Of a stretch of DNA of 64,000 nucleotides, positions 1-7,984 are shown piece after piece. Below the pieces are notes generated by a model. That model had not been told where the DNA came from. It did no database searches and was given only the letters and a program-made list of their open reading frames with translations. Source of the stretch: MFD00082-c5 sp963697995 (GTDB lineage Bacteria > Chlamydiota > Chlamydiia > Chlamydiales > JAJFMB01); contig OY969110.1 in assembly GCA_963697995.1 (NCBI GenBank), forward strand, positions 1,426,001 to 1,490,000. The letters are read 5' to 3'. The position numbers and the translations under genes are program-made. Each line of letters starts with the position of its first letter. Within the stretch, counting starts at the first letter, position 1.

Positions 1-155
1 AAAAGGAAGAGAGTGTAAGAGAAGCGCCCCTCTTCAAAAAATTTATTTGAGTGAGAAGCGTAGTCGATTAAGACAAAAAGAGATAAAAGGCTTAGTAGAA
101 ATAAAAACGTGTTTTTTAAAAACTCTTTGGCCAAATACCTTTCATAGAGCGTCAT
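1..155 (-). CDS. LptF/LptG-family permease, 5' part only (gene runs off the window)
   Basis: Only the first ~51 codons are present, because the gene reads leftward out of the window. The ATG at 155-153 overlaps the TGA of the upstream permease gene (ATGA overlap), and AAAAGGAG lies just before it, so the two are translationally coupled. The N-terminus reads MTLYERYLAKEFLKN followed by a hydrophobic stretch, the usual start of a YjgP/YjgQ (LptF/LptG) inner-membrane permease: a short amphipathic helix, then the first membrane helix. By family knowledge the two permeases pair with the LptB ATPase to extract lipopolysaccharide from the inner membrane. Which one is LptF and which LptG cannot be decided here. 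Confidence 0.8.
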   Translation of the reverse strand, partial: MTLYERYLAKEFLKNTFLFLLSLLSLFVLIDYASHSNKFFEEGRFSYTLFL

Positions 156-1222
156 GAGGCTTCTCCTTTTGAAAAAAGGTGTATTTTTCTAAATGATAGC
201 AAAAGGATAGCCCCTTGAGGGGCAAACAAAAGAAAGGCTGTTAAGGGGATCGATTGTTTGGTTTCTTTGGCCAAAATAGTGGTCAAAAGGCAGATGGCGA
301 TTAAGACAAGTGATATAAGTAAGTTTTTTTTCGTTTTAATTCGTTGATTTGTTAGGGCAAAACTTATGGCCATAAGGGTAAAGGTCACGACTGAAAGGCC
401 CGAAGAGACCCGTTTTAATATTTCTGTGATCACAATCTTTTTGTTTTTTACTTTTTTAAAAAGTTCAATAAGTTGAAAGTGGTCGCTTTTGGGGGCTATT
501 TTTTCATCGTAAAAAATTTTGGGAAGAAGATCTGTTGTCGTTTCGGCTCGAAGGGTGTTTTCTACAATAAGTTCATTTTTTAATGGGACTATAAAGCTTA
601 AGTTTTTTGAACAGAGTTTGTTATTTATGCACCTAAGTTCTTTTGCAAGAATTAATAGGGGTTCCTTCTGCTTAGTCGGGATACTCAAGACGGTGTTTTT
701 GGCAATTTCAGTCGATTTTGAGGGGTTTAAGTTAACAGCTAAGATCCCTTTTAATTTTAAAAGCTGCTTGTTTTGAAGAAGAAGGAGGGGATTGACAGCT
801 CGGATCTCTTCTTTTAACGCATTGATACTTAAACTTGATTGTGAGGAGAATTCGCTAACTAAAATAAAATTGACAAAGCTGAAGAAAGTGGCGGCAAAAA
901 ATAAAGGAAAAAATAAGTCTCTTAAGGAGAGCCCCAAAGCTCTGAAAGCCGTAAGCTCATGAGTTTCTACAAGGGATTCCGTGAGAAGAAATGAGGAGAT
1001 AAATGAACCTATTGGCAGGGCAAAAGGTAAAATCGAGACGATTTGGTAAAAAGTAAATAACAGAAGCGTCTTTGTTTGGATTCCAAGTGTCGCAAAGTGG
1101 GCGATCTCGTTGATTTTTAACGTTAATAAAATCAAGACAAACGAAGCTACCGCTAGGGTAACCCCTCTTAAATATGAGTAAAGTATCTTTCGCCAAATGA
1201 GTGGAAATGGTAAAATGTTCAT
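152..1222 (-). CDS. LptF/LptG-family LPS export permease
   Basis: A 356-residue protein, the usual YjgP/YjgQ size. It has hydrophobic helices near residues 15-35, 50-75 and 100-125, a long soluble periplasmic part (about 130-270), and three more helices near the C-terminus, which is the six-helix plan of LptF/LptG. The N-terminal 'RKILYSYLRG' helix matches the family pattern. It should act in the inner membrane to move lipopolysaccharide toward the Lpt bridge. A GGGAGT ribosome site precedes the ATG. It shares an ATGA overlap with the downstream permease at 155. It is divergent from tilS with only about 33 bases between the chosen starts, so both promoters must overlap or lie inside coding sequence. 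From memory, Chlamydia also has a permease pair next to tilS and ftsH. Confidence 0.85.
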   Translation of the reverse strand: MNILPFPLIWRKILYSYLRGVTLAVASFVLILLTLKINEIAHFATLGIQTKTLLLFTFYQIVSILPFALPIGSFISSFLLTESLVETHELTAFRALGLSLRDLFFPLFFAATFFSFVNFILVSEFSSQSSLSINALKEEIRAVNPLLLLQNKQLLKLKGILAVNLNPSKSTEIAKNTVLSIPTKQKEPLLILAKELRCINNKLCSKNLSFIVPLKNELIVENTLRAETTTDLLPKIFYDEKIAPKSDHFQLIELFKKVKNKKIVITEILKRVSSGLSVVTFTLMAISFALTNQRIKTKKNLLISLVLIAICLLTTILAKETKQSIPLTAFLLFAPQGAILLLSFRKIHLFSKGEAS

Positions 1223-1255
1223 CGACTCCCATATTAAGTGAAAGGACTGTTTTTT

Positions 1256-2203
1256 GTGATTGAAAAAGAGCTCGATTCTTTTTTTGATAAGATTTATGAC
1301 CCCGAAAGACCCGTTTTACTCGCTCTTTCGGGAGGAATTGATTCTTTAGCCTTGTTTTATTCCCTTCTTAAATACGCTCAAAAAAAAGAGTTTATGTTTG
1401 CGGCAGCTCACGTAGATCATGGGTGGAGGCAGGAGAGCCAAAGTGAAGCTAAAAGTTTAGAGAAGCTTTGCCATGATAATGATGTGCCGTTTCATCTAAA
1501 AACGTTGGATCCTAAAACGTTAGAAGGAAATTTAGAAGAGGCTTGTCGCTTGGAAAGGCTCCATTTTTTTGGCGAGCTTAGTTTAGAGTACGACTACCAG
1601 GCAGTCCTTTTAGCGCACCATGCCGACGATTTGGCAGAAGGGGTGATTAAGCGTCTCTTCGAAGGGGTTACCCTCTCAAAACTGTCCTCTATGAGTAAAA
1701 TCTCCTTTTTCGAGGGGCTTCCCTTATGGCGCCCCTTCCTTAAGATACCCAAAAAAAAATTGGAAGAGTATATCAATTCCTTAAAAGTTCCTTTTGTCGA
1801 TGATCCCACAAACAGGGATATGAAATTCTTAAGATCTCGTTTAAGGGGCAAGATTTTTCCTTTTCTTTCTGAGGTTTTTGGCAAGGAGATTGCAAAACCA
1901 CTGGCCGAAATTGCCGAGGAGTCTGAGGAGCTTAAAAGTTATCTTATAAGGAAGCTCCAAGGGGAGTTTGATAAAATCAAGTGGGGAGAAAAAGGGGCAA
2001 CATTTACTCCGACTGTCACTGAGATCTTTGAGCTTAAGTGGTTGATTAAAAGGCTTGGAGCTCAATTGGGTGTCGTGTTGCCAAAGGGAATGATCAAAGA
2101 GATTGCCGAAGCGCTTTTAGGGAAAGAAAAAAAACAATTTTCTTGTGCTCGAGTCATTTTTTCAGTTCATAAGGGGAAATTGACAACTGAAAATTGCGTT
2201 TAA
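1256..2203 (+). CDS. tilS: tRNA(Ile)-lysidine synthetase TilS
   Basis: N-type ATP pyrophosphatase that converts the wobble cytidine of tRNA-Ile(CAU) to lysidine, so that the tRNA reads AUA as isoleucine. The PP-loop motif SGGIDS sits near the N-terminus, followed by 'AAHVDHGWR' and the 'LAHHADDLAEG' segment, all typical TilS landmarks. A C-terminal extension of about 100 residues follows. Start choice: an in-frame GTG at 1238 exists but has no ribosome site, while AAAGGA at 1241-1246 lies 9 bases before the GTG at 1256, so I prefer 1256. It lies upstream of ftsH in the same direction, as in Chlamydia, but ftsH has its own promoter. Confidence 0.9.
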   Translation: MIEKELDSFFDKIYDPERPVLLALSGGIDSLALFYSLLKYAQKKEFMFAAAHVDHGWRQESQSEAKSLEKLCHDNDVPFHLKTLDPKTLEGNLEEACRLERLHFFGELSLEYDYQAVLLAHHADDLAEGVIKRLFEGVTLSKLSSMSKISFFEGLPLWRPFLKIPKKKLEEYINSLKVPFVDDPTNRDMKFLRSRLRGKIFPFLSEVFGKEIAKPLAEIAEESEELKSYLIRKLQGEFDKIKWGEKGATFTPTVTEIFELKWLIKRLGAQLGVVLPKGMIKEIAEALLGKEKKQFSCARVIFSVHKGKLTTENCV

Positions 2204-2421
2204 TTAGTTGAATTGTTAAGGTGCGCTTTAAAGAGGGAACCCAAATGATTGTTCAGCCATTGCCTTTCAAGATTTTTTAATGGGAAATGCCTTGGGAAAG
2301 CTCCTTTTCGCCGGTTTATAGACTACTCCCTTAAGGGTTTACCTATTTTGTCTGGCTTGAAGAAATTTTTTTTCAAGGCGTTTCTCTAATGAAAATCTTT
2401 CATTGGGAACTGCTGTTATTT
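2204..2421. other. non-coding gap between tilS and ftsH
   Basis: About 220 bases with no credible ORF on either strand. An AT-rich inverted repeat around 2357-2382 (TTGAAG...TTTTTTCAA) could be a weak tilS terminator, but it has little GC in the stem. No tRNA-like fold was seen. Confidence 0.4.
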
Positions 2422-2451
2422 GTTGAAAAGGGAGGGGTGCTATGGTACACT
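2422..2451 (+). promoter_or_regulatory. predicted ftsH promoter
   Basis: A -35 box TTGAAA (2422-2427), an 18-base spacer and a -10 box TACACT (2446-2451) preceded by TGG (extended -10). The ATG of ftsH follows 48 bases after the -10 box. The spacer holds a purine-rich GGGAGGGG that also recurs in the promoters proposed for rpmE, yicC and trmB. Confidence 0.6.
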
Positions 2452-2499
2452 CTTTTCTTTTGGTTTAAGTATTCGTAAACGCAAGATCTGTAGGATATT

Positions 2500-5246
2500 A
2501 TGGCAGACGAGAACAAACAAGACTTTAAGAAAAATTTTCCAGGCGGATTTGTCTGGTTTTTAGTGGCCGCATTTTTGCTCTCCATTATGGCTCAATATTT
2601 AATGGACAACAAACAGGCGAATGTGTCGTTTAACTATCAACTTGAACATCTTGTCAACGAGCAGCTCATTCAGCCCGAGGAGAGTCATAAAACAGCCTTA
2701 AACGATAATCTTGTCAGTTTTAGTGGTAAGTTTAGGGATAAACTCACGGATGAAGGGAAAAAAAGGTATAAATACTTAGAGCTTTTGAATGAAAGCCATC
2801 AACTAAACCAACAAAAAACAGCTCTTCAGCAAGAAATGAGTGATTTGCGCTCCAAAATGGAAGCTGCCGCCAGTTGGTTTCTTTTGGTAAGCGGTACTCC
2901 AATCCCTGAGAGTGGTTATGTGATTGTCGATAATTTCTACAGCACTCCATCAAAGGATATGAGCGTTGTTGTGAAGGAACTTCCTAGTAAAAAAACGACG
3001 AGCTTAAAGGATTTGCAACAAACCCTTCCTACCCTTCTTCATTCTAAAGATTCGTTTGCCATTCAAAAGTTTGGCATGGAGCTTTCTGATCTAATCAACA
3101 ATTACCGCTCCCCCCTTTTAGGGATTGGTAACGAGAAGATGAAGGAGAATTTGAGGGAATTGCAAGTCGATATCTCAAAAGTGAATGCACCAAACGTTTC
3201 AGACAGTGAGAAACTGCCCCAATATGAGAAAATTTTAGCCTCTCTTCAGCTTATCACAGATGAGTTAAATCAACCGGTTCAACATTTAAGGCTTTCAAAT
3301 CTTCGTTCAGTTAGAAGTTACAAAGAGTTACTTGATCAATTTACACAATTAGGTTCTAAAGTCGATGATAATGCATCGCAACTTGAGAGGGCCAGGGCGC
3401 AAGTGGCAAGTGTCGTTTGGTACTTTAACAACCAAGAACTTTCGACAAGGGCTTTGGAGACAAAAGATCCTGAACTCTATAACCACTGGTTCTTAAATGC
3501 CGAGGAGGAGTGGAGAAATTTTGCGACGAATAAAGGAGCCTATTTTAGAGCTCCCGACCAGCCTCTTAACCGCGTTCTTGAAAAGACCTTTAAGAGCGAG
3601 GAACCAACACCAAATTATTTAAGCTATTTAGTCACTCTACTTCCTGTTTTCCTTGTTTTATCAGCCCTTTACTTTATGTTTGCAAGACAGATGAAGGGGA
3701 TGGGGGGCAATGCAATGAATTTTGGCAAAAGCCCTGCCAAACTGTTTACTAAAGAGAACAACAAGATCACGTTTAAGGATGTTGCGGGGGTAAGTGAAGC
3801 GATTGAAGAGTTAGAAGAGGTTGTCGATTTCTTAAAAAATCCTCAAAAATTTACGTCTCTTGGGGGGCGGATTCCGAAAGGGGTTCTTTGTAGTCGGGCC
3901 TCCAGGGTGTGGAAAAACGATGATCGCAAAAGCTGTTGCTGGTGAAGCTGACCGTCCTTTCTTTTCGATCTCAGGATCTGACTTTGTGGAGATGTTTGTC
4001 GGTGTGGGTGCCTCCCGTATCCGCGATATGTTCGACAATGCGAAGAAAAACTCCCCTTGCATTATTTTTATCGACGAGATCGATGCTGTGGGTCGCCACA
4101 GAGGGGCAGGGATTGGAGGTGGACACGACGAAAGAGAGCAAACCTTGAACCAGCTTCTTGTGGAGATGGATGGGTTTGATACCAATCAGGGTGTGATTTT
4201 GATGGCAGCGACAAACCGTCCCGATGTTTTGGACAAAGCTTTGCTCCGTCCTGGCCGTTTTGATAGAAGGGTCGTGATCAATTTGCCAGATATTAAGGGG
4301 CGCCTTGAGATTTTGCAGGTGCATGCAAAAAAAATCAAATTAGACCCATCAGTTGATCTCTCTGCGATTGCCAGAAGTACACCGGGGGCATCAGGTGCTG
4401 ATCTAGAAAACCTTTTAAACGAGGCTGCTCTTGGCCGCTGCCAGAAAGGGCAGAAGCGCAGTAACTGTTGCCGAGACGACAGAGGCAAGAGACAAGGTGC
4501 TTTACGGAAAAGAGCGCAGAAGCCTGGAGATGGATGAGAATGAGAAAAGGACCACGGCTTATCATGAATCGGGGCATACGATTGTGGGTCTTGTGGTCAA
4601 AACAGGAGATCCGATCGATAAGGTGACGATTATTCCTCGTGGTTTCTCTCTTGGATCGACGATGTTCTTGCCAAGGAAGAATAGAGTCAGTTACTGGAAA
4701 AAAGAGATTTTGGATCAGCTGGCCGTTTTGATGGGGGGAAGATGCGCTGAGGAGATCTTTGTCGAAGACGTTTCTTCGGGAGCTCAGCAAGATATCGAGA
4801 GAGCCACCCAATTTGCGAGAAGTATGGTTTGTGAATGGGGGATGAGTGACAAGTTGGGCGCTGTGGCCTATGATGAGCGCCCTGAGAACAACTACTTGGA
4901 TGCGCAAGGGGGATCGAGGTTTAAATACTCTGAAGAGACTGCGAAAGCAATCGATAACGAAGTGAGACGCCTTCTTGACGAAGCCCACCAAAAAGCGAAA
5001 GATATCATCTTAGAGAAAAAAGATGAGGTGGAGCTGATGACTCAAATGTTGATGGAGTTTGAGACATTAGATGCAGAAGATGTCGATAAGATATTGAATA
5101 ATAAGTTTGATATTGAGGAGAAAAAGGCGAAGATGAAAGTAGCTGAAGAACTGCATAAATCTGAAGTAATCCAACCTCCTCCTGCTCCTCCAGAGGCTTT
5201 TACAAAAAGTTTAAAGAAAAGAAAGCAGAGCGACATGCCTGCTTAG
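2500..5246 (+). CDS. ftsH: ATP-dependent zinc metalloprotease FtsH, interrupted by two +1 frameshifts
   Basis: Membrane-anchored AAA+ protease that degrades misfolded membrane proteins. The pieces are 2500-3888 (N-terminal membrane helix at residues ~14-32, long periplasmic domain, second helix, start of AAA), 3889-4432 (Walker A GPPGCGKT, Walker B IIFIDEID, SRH 'RPGRFDRR') and 4433-5246 (zinc site HESGH and the later Asp in 'GAQQDIE'). Each junction needs one base skipped: after CTT at 3886-3888 (CTT TGT AGT, expected VL-VVGPPG) and after CTT at 4430-4432 (CTT GGC CGC, expected NEAAL-AAARKG). With both shifts the product is about 914 residues, the chlamydial FtsH length. Every catalytic motif is intact, so this does not look like decay. 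It may be sequencing error, recent mutation or +1 recoding. Confidence 0.9.
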
Positions 5247-5253
5247 CCTTTAT

Positions 5254-5299
5254 AGACCTTGTAGGAAAAGTCACCTAAATGAATTTTCCTGCGAGGTCT
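5254..5299. terminator. bidirectional terminator between ftsH and the LRR cluster
   Basis: AGACCTTGTAGGAAAA (5254-5269) pairs with TTTTCCTGCGAGGTCT (5284-5299) around a 14-base loop, followed by TTTAATTTT on the plus strand. It sits between the convergent ends of ftsH and the first LRR gene and can serve both. Confidence 0.7.
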
Positions 5300-5305
5300 T
5301 TAATT

Positions 5306-7900
5306 TTAGCCTGCAAAACCAAAATCGTCTTCAAGAGCCTTTTTTAAGAATTGATCCATTTTCTCATCAAATTCAGCTTGATTTTTGTCATTGGTCCCCA
5401 GATTAAACCTATAATAAATCGGTTCAGCAGTTGGCAAAGCCCCCTCTTCTTGATCTACGAATCTGATGTTTATCTCATTTGCACCGCAAGCTTGCACCCC
5501 AGTCGTTGCAAAGAGAAAATCTGGAATTTTTTCAGGATGATCTCTTAACCAATTTTTAAAAAATCCTCTGGTTGAAGCTTCAGCGTCTTTTTGATTTAAA
5601 TCAGATGACCATTTTAATTTTTTAATTAGAGTTTCTAGATGATAATCCCCTTCAACCGCCAATTGAAGATTAGTGTAAGTTTTTTTATTTCTCTTTAATT
5701 CTTCCGCTATCCAAATTAGAGCATTAAAATTATATTGGATTTTTATATTGTCAATAACAGCCTTTGTTATATCTTTATGGGATAGATCAAAATATAAGCG
5801 GTTATGGGGTTGTTGTTCTAACTTAAAAGGATGTGCTAGATTTGAGAGTTCATTGATGAAAGGAAATATTTCAGTGTGACTTGCAAATAGGAGATACTTT
5901 TTAACAGGATCTGATACATGACTATTTACAAAGAAACACTTTAGATACCAATTATCCTCCCCTAAATCCTCGGCATTTAAAAGATCATAAATTATAGGCC
6001 TAAAAAATGGACCAGTTTTGTAGGGTGAATAGGGAGAGGAACAGAATGCTAAGAGTTTCCCTAAAGAGCGGTAGGCTTGCTCATCACTATCTCGAGCGAT
6101 AGGAAAGCCATCTTGAAGTTTTAAGCCGTTTGTTCCAAAAATATGTTTGATTATTTTTGTGAATAATAGTCTGCGATGTATTCCAATGGGGATTTTATTG
6201 TTGATTTTGTTGTTGTTAAATAAGTATATGCTTGGAATGTTATTAATATTCTTTAACAGATTCTCAATAAATTGAGTGAGAAGGGCGGCAGGGTTATCTT
6301 TGAATTGATCACAATCTATTTGTAATGATAAAGAAGATATTTTTTGGGTTATTTTCAATTTATATGAACCATAATTCTCGCTTGTAAGAATGGCATCAAA
6401 GGGCATTTCGGGAAATTCTTTAATGAAAGTACCAGCATAGTCAAACTCTTTGCAACAAGGTAGAGGGGGAAATTTTATGTCGTTGCCACAGTTTCTGCAT
6501 ATAACTTTTTCACATTTCGATAATAAAGGAATGTTTTTTAAAAAAAAAGTACCTGTCATATCAAGCACTTTACAAAAAGGCAATTCGGGAAGCGAGGTTA
6601 AATTATTACATTTATTACAGTCAATTTTTTCACAAAGAGGTAAATAGGTTATAATTGCTAGATCAATACAATCTTCACAATAAACTTCTTTGCAAAGAGG
6701 CAATTTTGGTAGAGCTTTTAATTTCCAACATTTTTTGCAGAGGAGAATTTCACAGAAGGGTAAATCTGGTAGCGATATTATTTTCGTACTGCTAACATTG
6801 AGTTTTTGGCAGAAAGGCAAATCTGGTAGCGATTCTACTAAAGACCGGCTAATATTGAGTTCTTGGCAATTGGGTAAATTTGGTAGCGATTGTATAGTTG
6901 AACCGCTTATATCGAGTACTCGGCAAAGAGGCAAATCAGGCAGAGACTTTAAGTACTCGCAATTGCAACAAAAGACTTTTTTGCATTCAGGCAGATCTGG
7001 TAGTGATGTGGCTTGGGACTCACTGCAATCAAATTCTTGACAGTAGGGTAGCTCTCGTATTCCTTCTAATAAGTCTTTGTTATCGATTTTTAAAGTGTTT
7101 ATATACGGGCAATCTTTTATGATATTTTTGGCAAGATCAACGTTGTTAAAATTTTTAAAATCTAAAAACCTTAAATTGGGAGCTATTTTTAGTAGTCTTT
7201 CTTCATCAGAGAATTGATTAAGTGGGATCTTATGGTGTTCAATGTAGAGGGCAACGGCTTCATTTTTTTCTTTATCCGATAAATCAGCTAGACTATCTAT
7301 TTCTGATAAGACTGTTTTTAAATCCTTCTTACTTTCTAAAATTTTCTTGAATTCTTTTTCGTAGGAAAAATTTGTATTGATAGTATGAAGTGTTGTTAAT
7401 CTCAGAATTTGTCCCTTGGTGAATGTCTCAAAATTTTGAATAGGAGAAGGGATAAGTTTTAAAATATTTTGAATGTCTTCTTTGCAGGCGTGATTTAAAA
7501 GAAAGGGAAGGATGACTAAGAGTTGCTCCCCTTCAATGACGTTTAACTCGATGTAAGTTTTAATTAAATTAAAGTAGAAGAAGAATCTTTCTGGGTATCT
7601 TTCGAAGTAAGGAATTAAACTAGTAAAATTTCCTTGGGTAATGATATTTTCAGTTGTTATTGAATCGGAAGTTCGGATAAACGACTGAAAAAATGTGGCG
7701 AATCTGGAAAAAGAGGACTCATTTGAGGGAGTGATTCTTTTCTTTAAACCTGAAAGGAGTGGGCTTTGGGTTGTTTCTTTTGGGTGGTCAGCAAGCCAAA
7801 TACCAATCAGTGCCACTTTTGATTGGTCTTGTAATAATCTGTTGATTTCTGTCATGTTATCGACTTTGTAATAATCGATGTATTCTCTTACAGGATTCAT
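5306..7900 (-). CDS. LRR protein with degenerate HECT E3 ligase-like domain (catalytic Cys replaced)
   Basis: 864 residues. Residues ~1-250 are mostly helical with no recognised motif. Residues ~260-510 hold 19-20-residue leucine-rich repeats of LPX type (units beginning SLPDLPFCQKL, SLPNLPNCQEL), the class seen in IpaH/YopM effectors. The C-terminal ~330 residues align with the HECT domains of the next two genes: 'IPIGIHRRLL' for the DxGGLRR segment, 'AYRSLGKLLAFC' for the Gly-Arg-helix, 'LFATTG' for F-T-G, and 'LPTAEPIYYRF' for the LPTAxTCFN catalytic loop. The usual cysteine is Ile828, so transthiolation by the normal route should be impossible. A good AGGAG site precedes the ATG. There is no signal peptide; if used on a host it would need a secretion system such as type III. 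Pseudo-ligase, regulator or decayed paralogue are all possible. Confidence 0.75.
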   Translation of the reverse strand: MNPVREYIDYYKVDNMTEINRLLQDQSKVALIGIWLADHPKETTQSPLLSGLKKRITPSNESSFSRFATFFQSFIRTSDSITTENIITQGNFTSLIPYFERYPERFFFYFNLIKTYIELNVIEGEQLLVILPFLLNHACKEDIQNILKLIPSPIQNFETFTKGQILRLTTLHTINTNFSYEKEFKKILESKKDLKTVLSEIDSLADLSDKEKNEAVALYIEHHKIPLNQFSDEERLLKIAPNLRFLDFKNFNNVDLAKNIIKDCPYINTLKIDNKDLLEGIRELPYCQEFDCSESQATSLPDLPECKKVFCCNCEYLKSLPDLPLCRVLDISGSTIQSLPNLPNCQELNISRSLVESLPDLPFCQKLNVSSTKIISLPDLPFCEILLCKKCWKLKALPKLPLCKEVYCEDCIDLAIITYLPLCEKIDCNKCNNLTSLPELPFCKVLDMTGTFFLKNIPLLSKCEKVICRNCGNDIKFPPLPCCKEFDYAGTFIKEFPEMPFDAILTSENYGSYKLKITQKISSLSLQIDCDQFKDNPAALLTQFIENLLKNINNIPSIYLFNNNKINNKIPIGIHRRLLFTKIIKHIFGTNGLKLQDGFPIARDSDEQAYRSLGKLLAFCSSPYSPYKTGPFFRPIIYDLLNAEDLGEDNWYLKCFFVNSHVSDPVKKYLLFASHTEIFPFINELSNLAHPFKLEQQPHNRLYFDLSHKDITKAVIDNIKIQYNFNALIWIAEELKRNKKTYTNLQLAVEGDYHLETLIKKLKWSSDLNQKDAEASTRGFFKNWLRDHPEKIPDFLFATTGVQACGANEINIRFVDQEEGALPTAEPIYYRFNLGTNDKNQAEFDEKMDQFLKKALEDDFGFAG

Positions 7901-7984
7901 TTGAAAACTCCTGCAAAGAGTTTATATATAATTATCATTTATTGTCAATTTTTTAATCGATTAACGATGAAAACCATTACTAGT

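Noticed and set aside
2204..2499. Possible structured RNA or tRNA in the tilS-ftsH gap
   Set aside because: No cloverleaf, T-loop motif or strong conserved stem could be found by eye.
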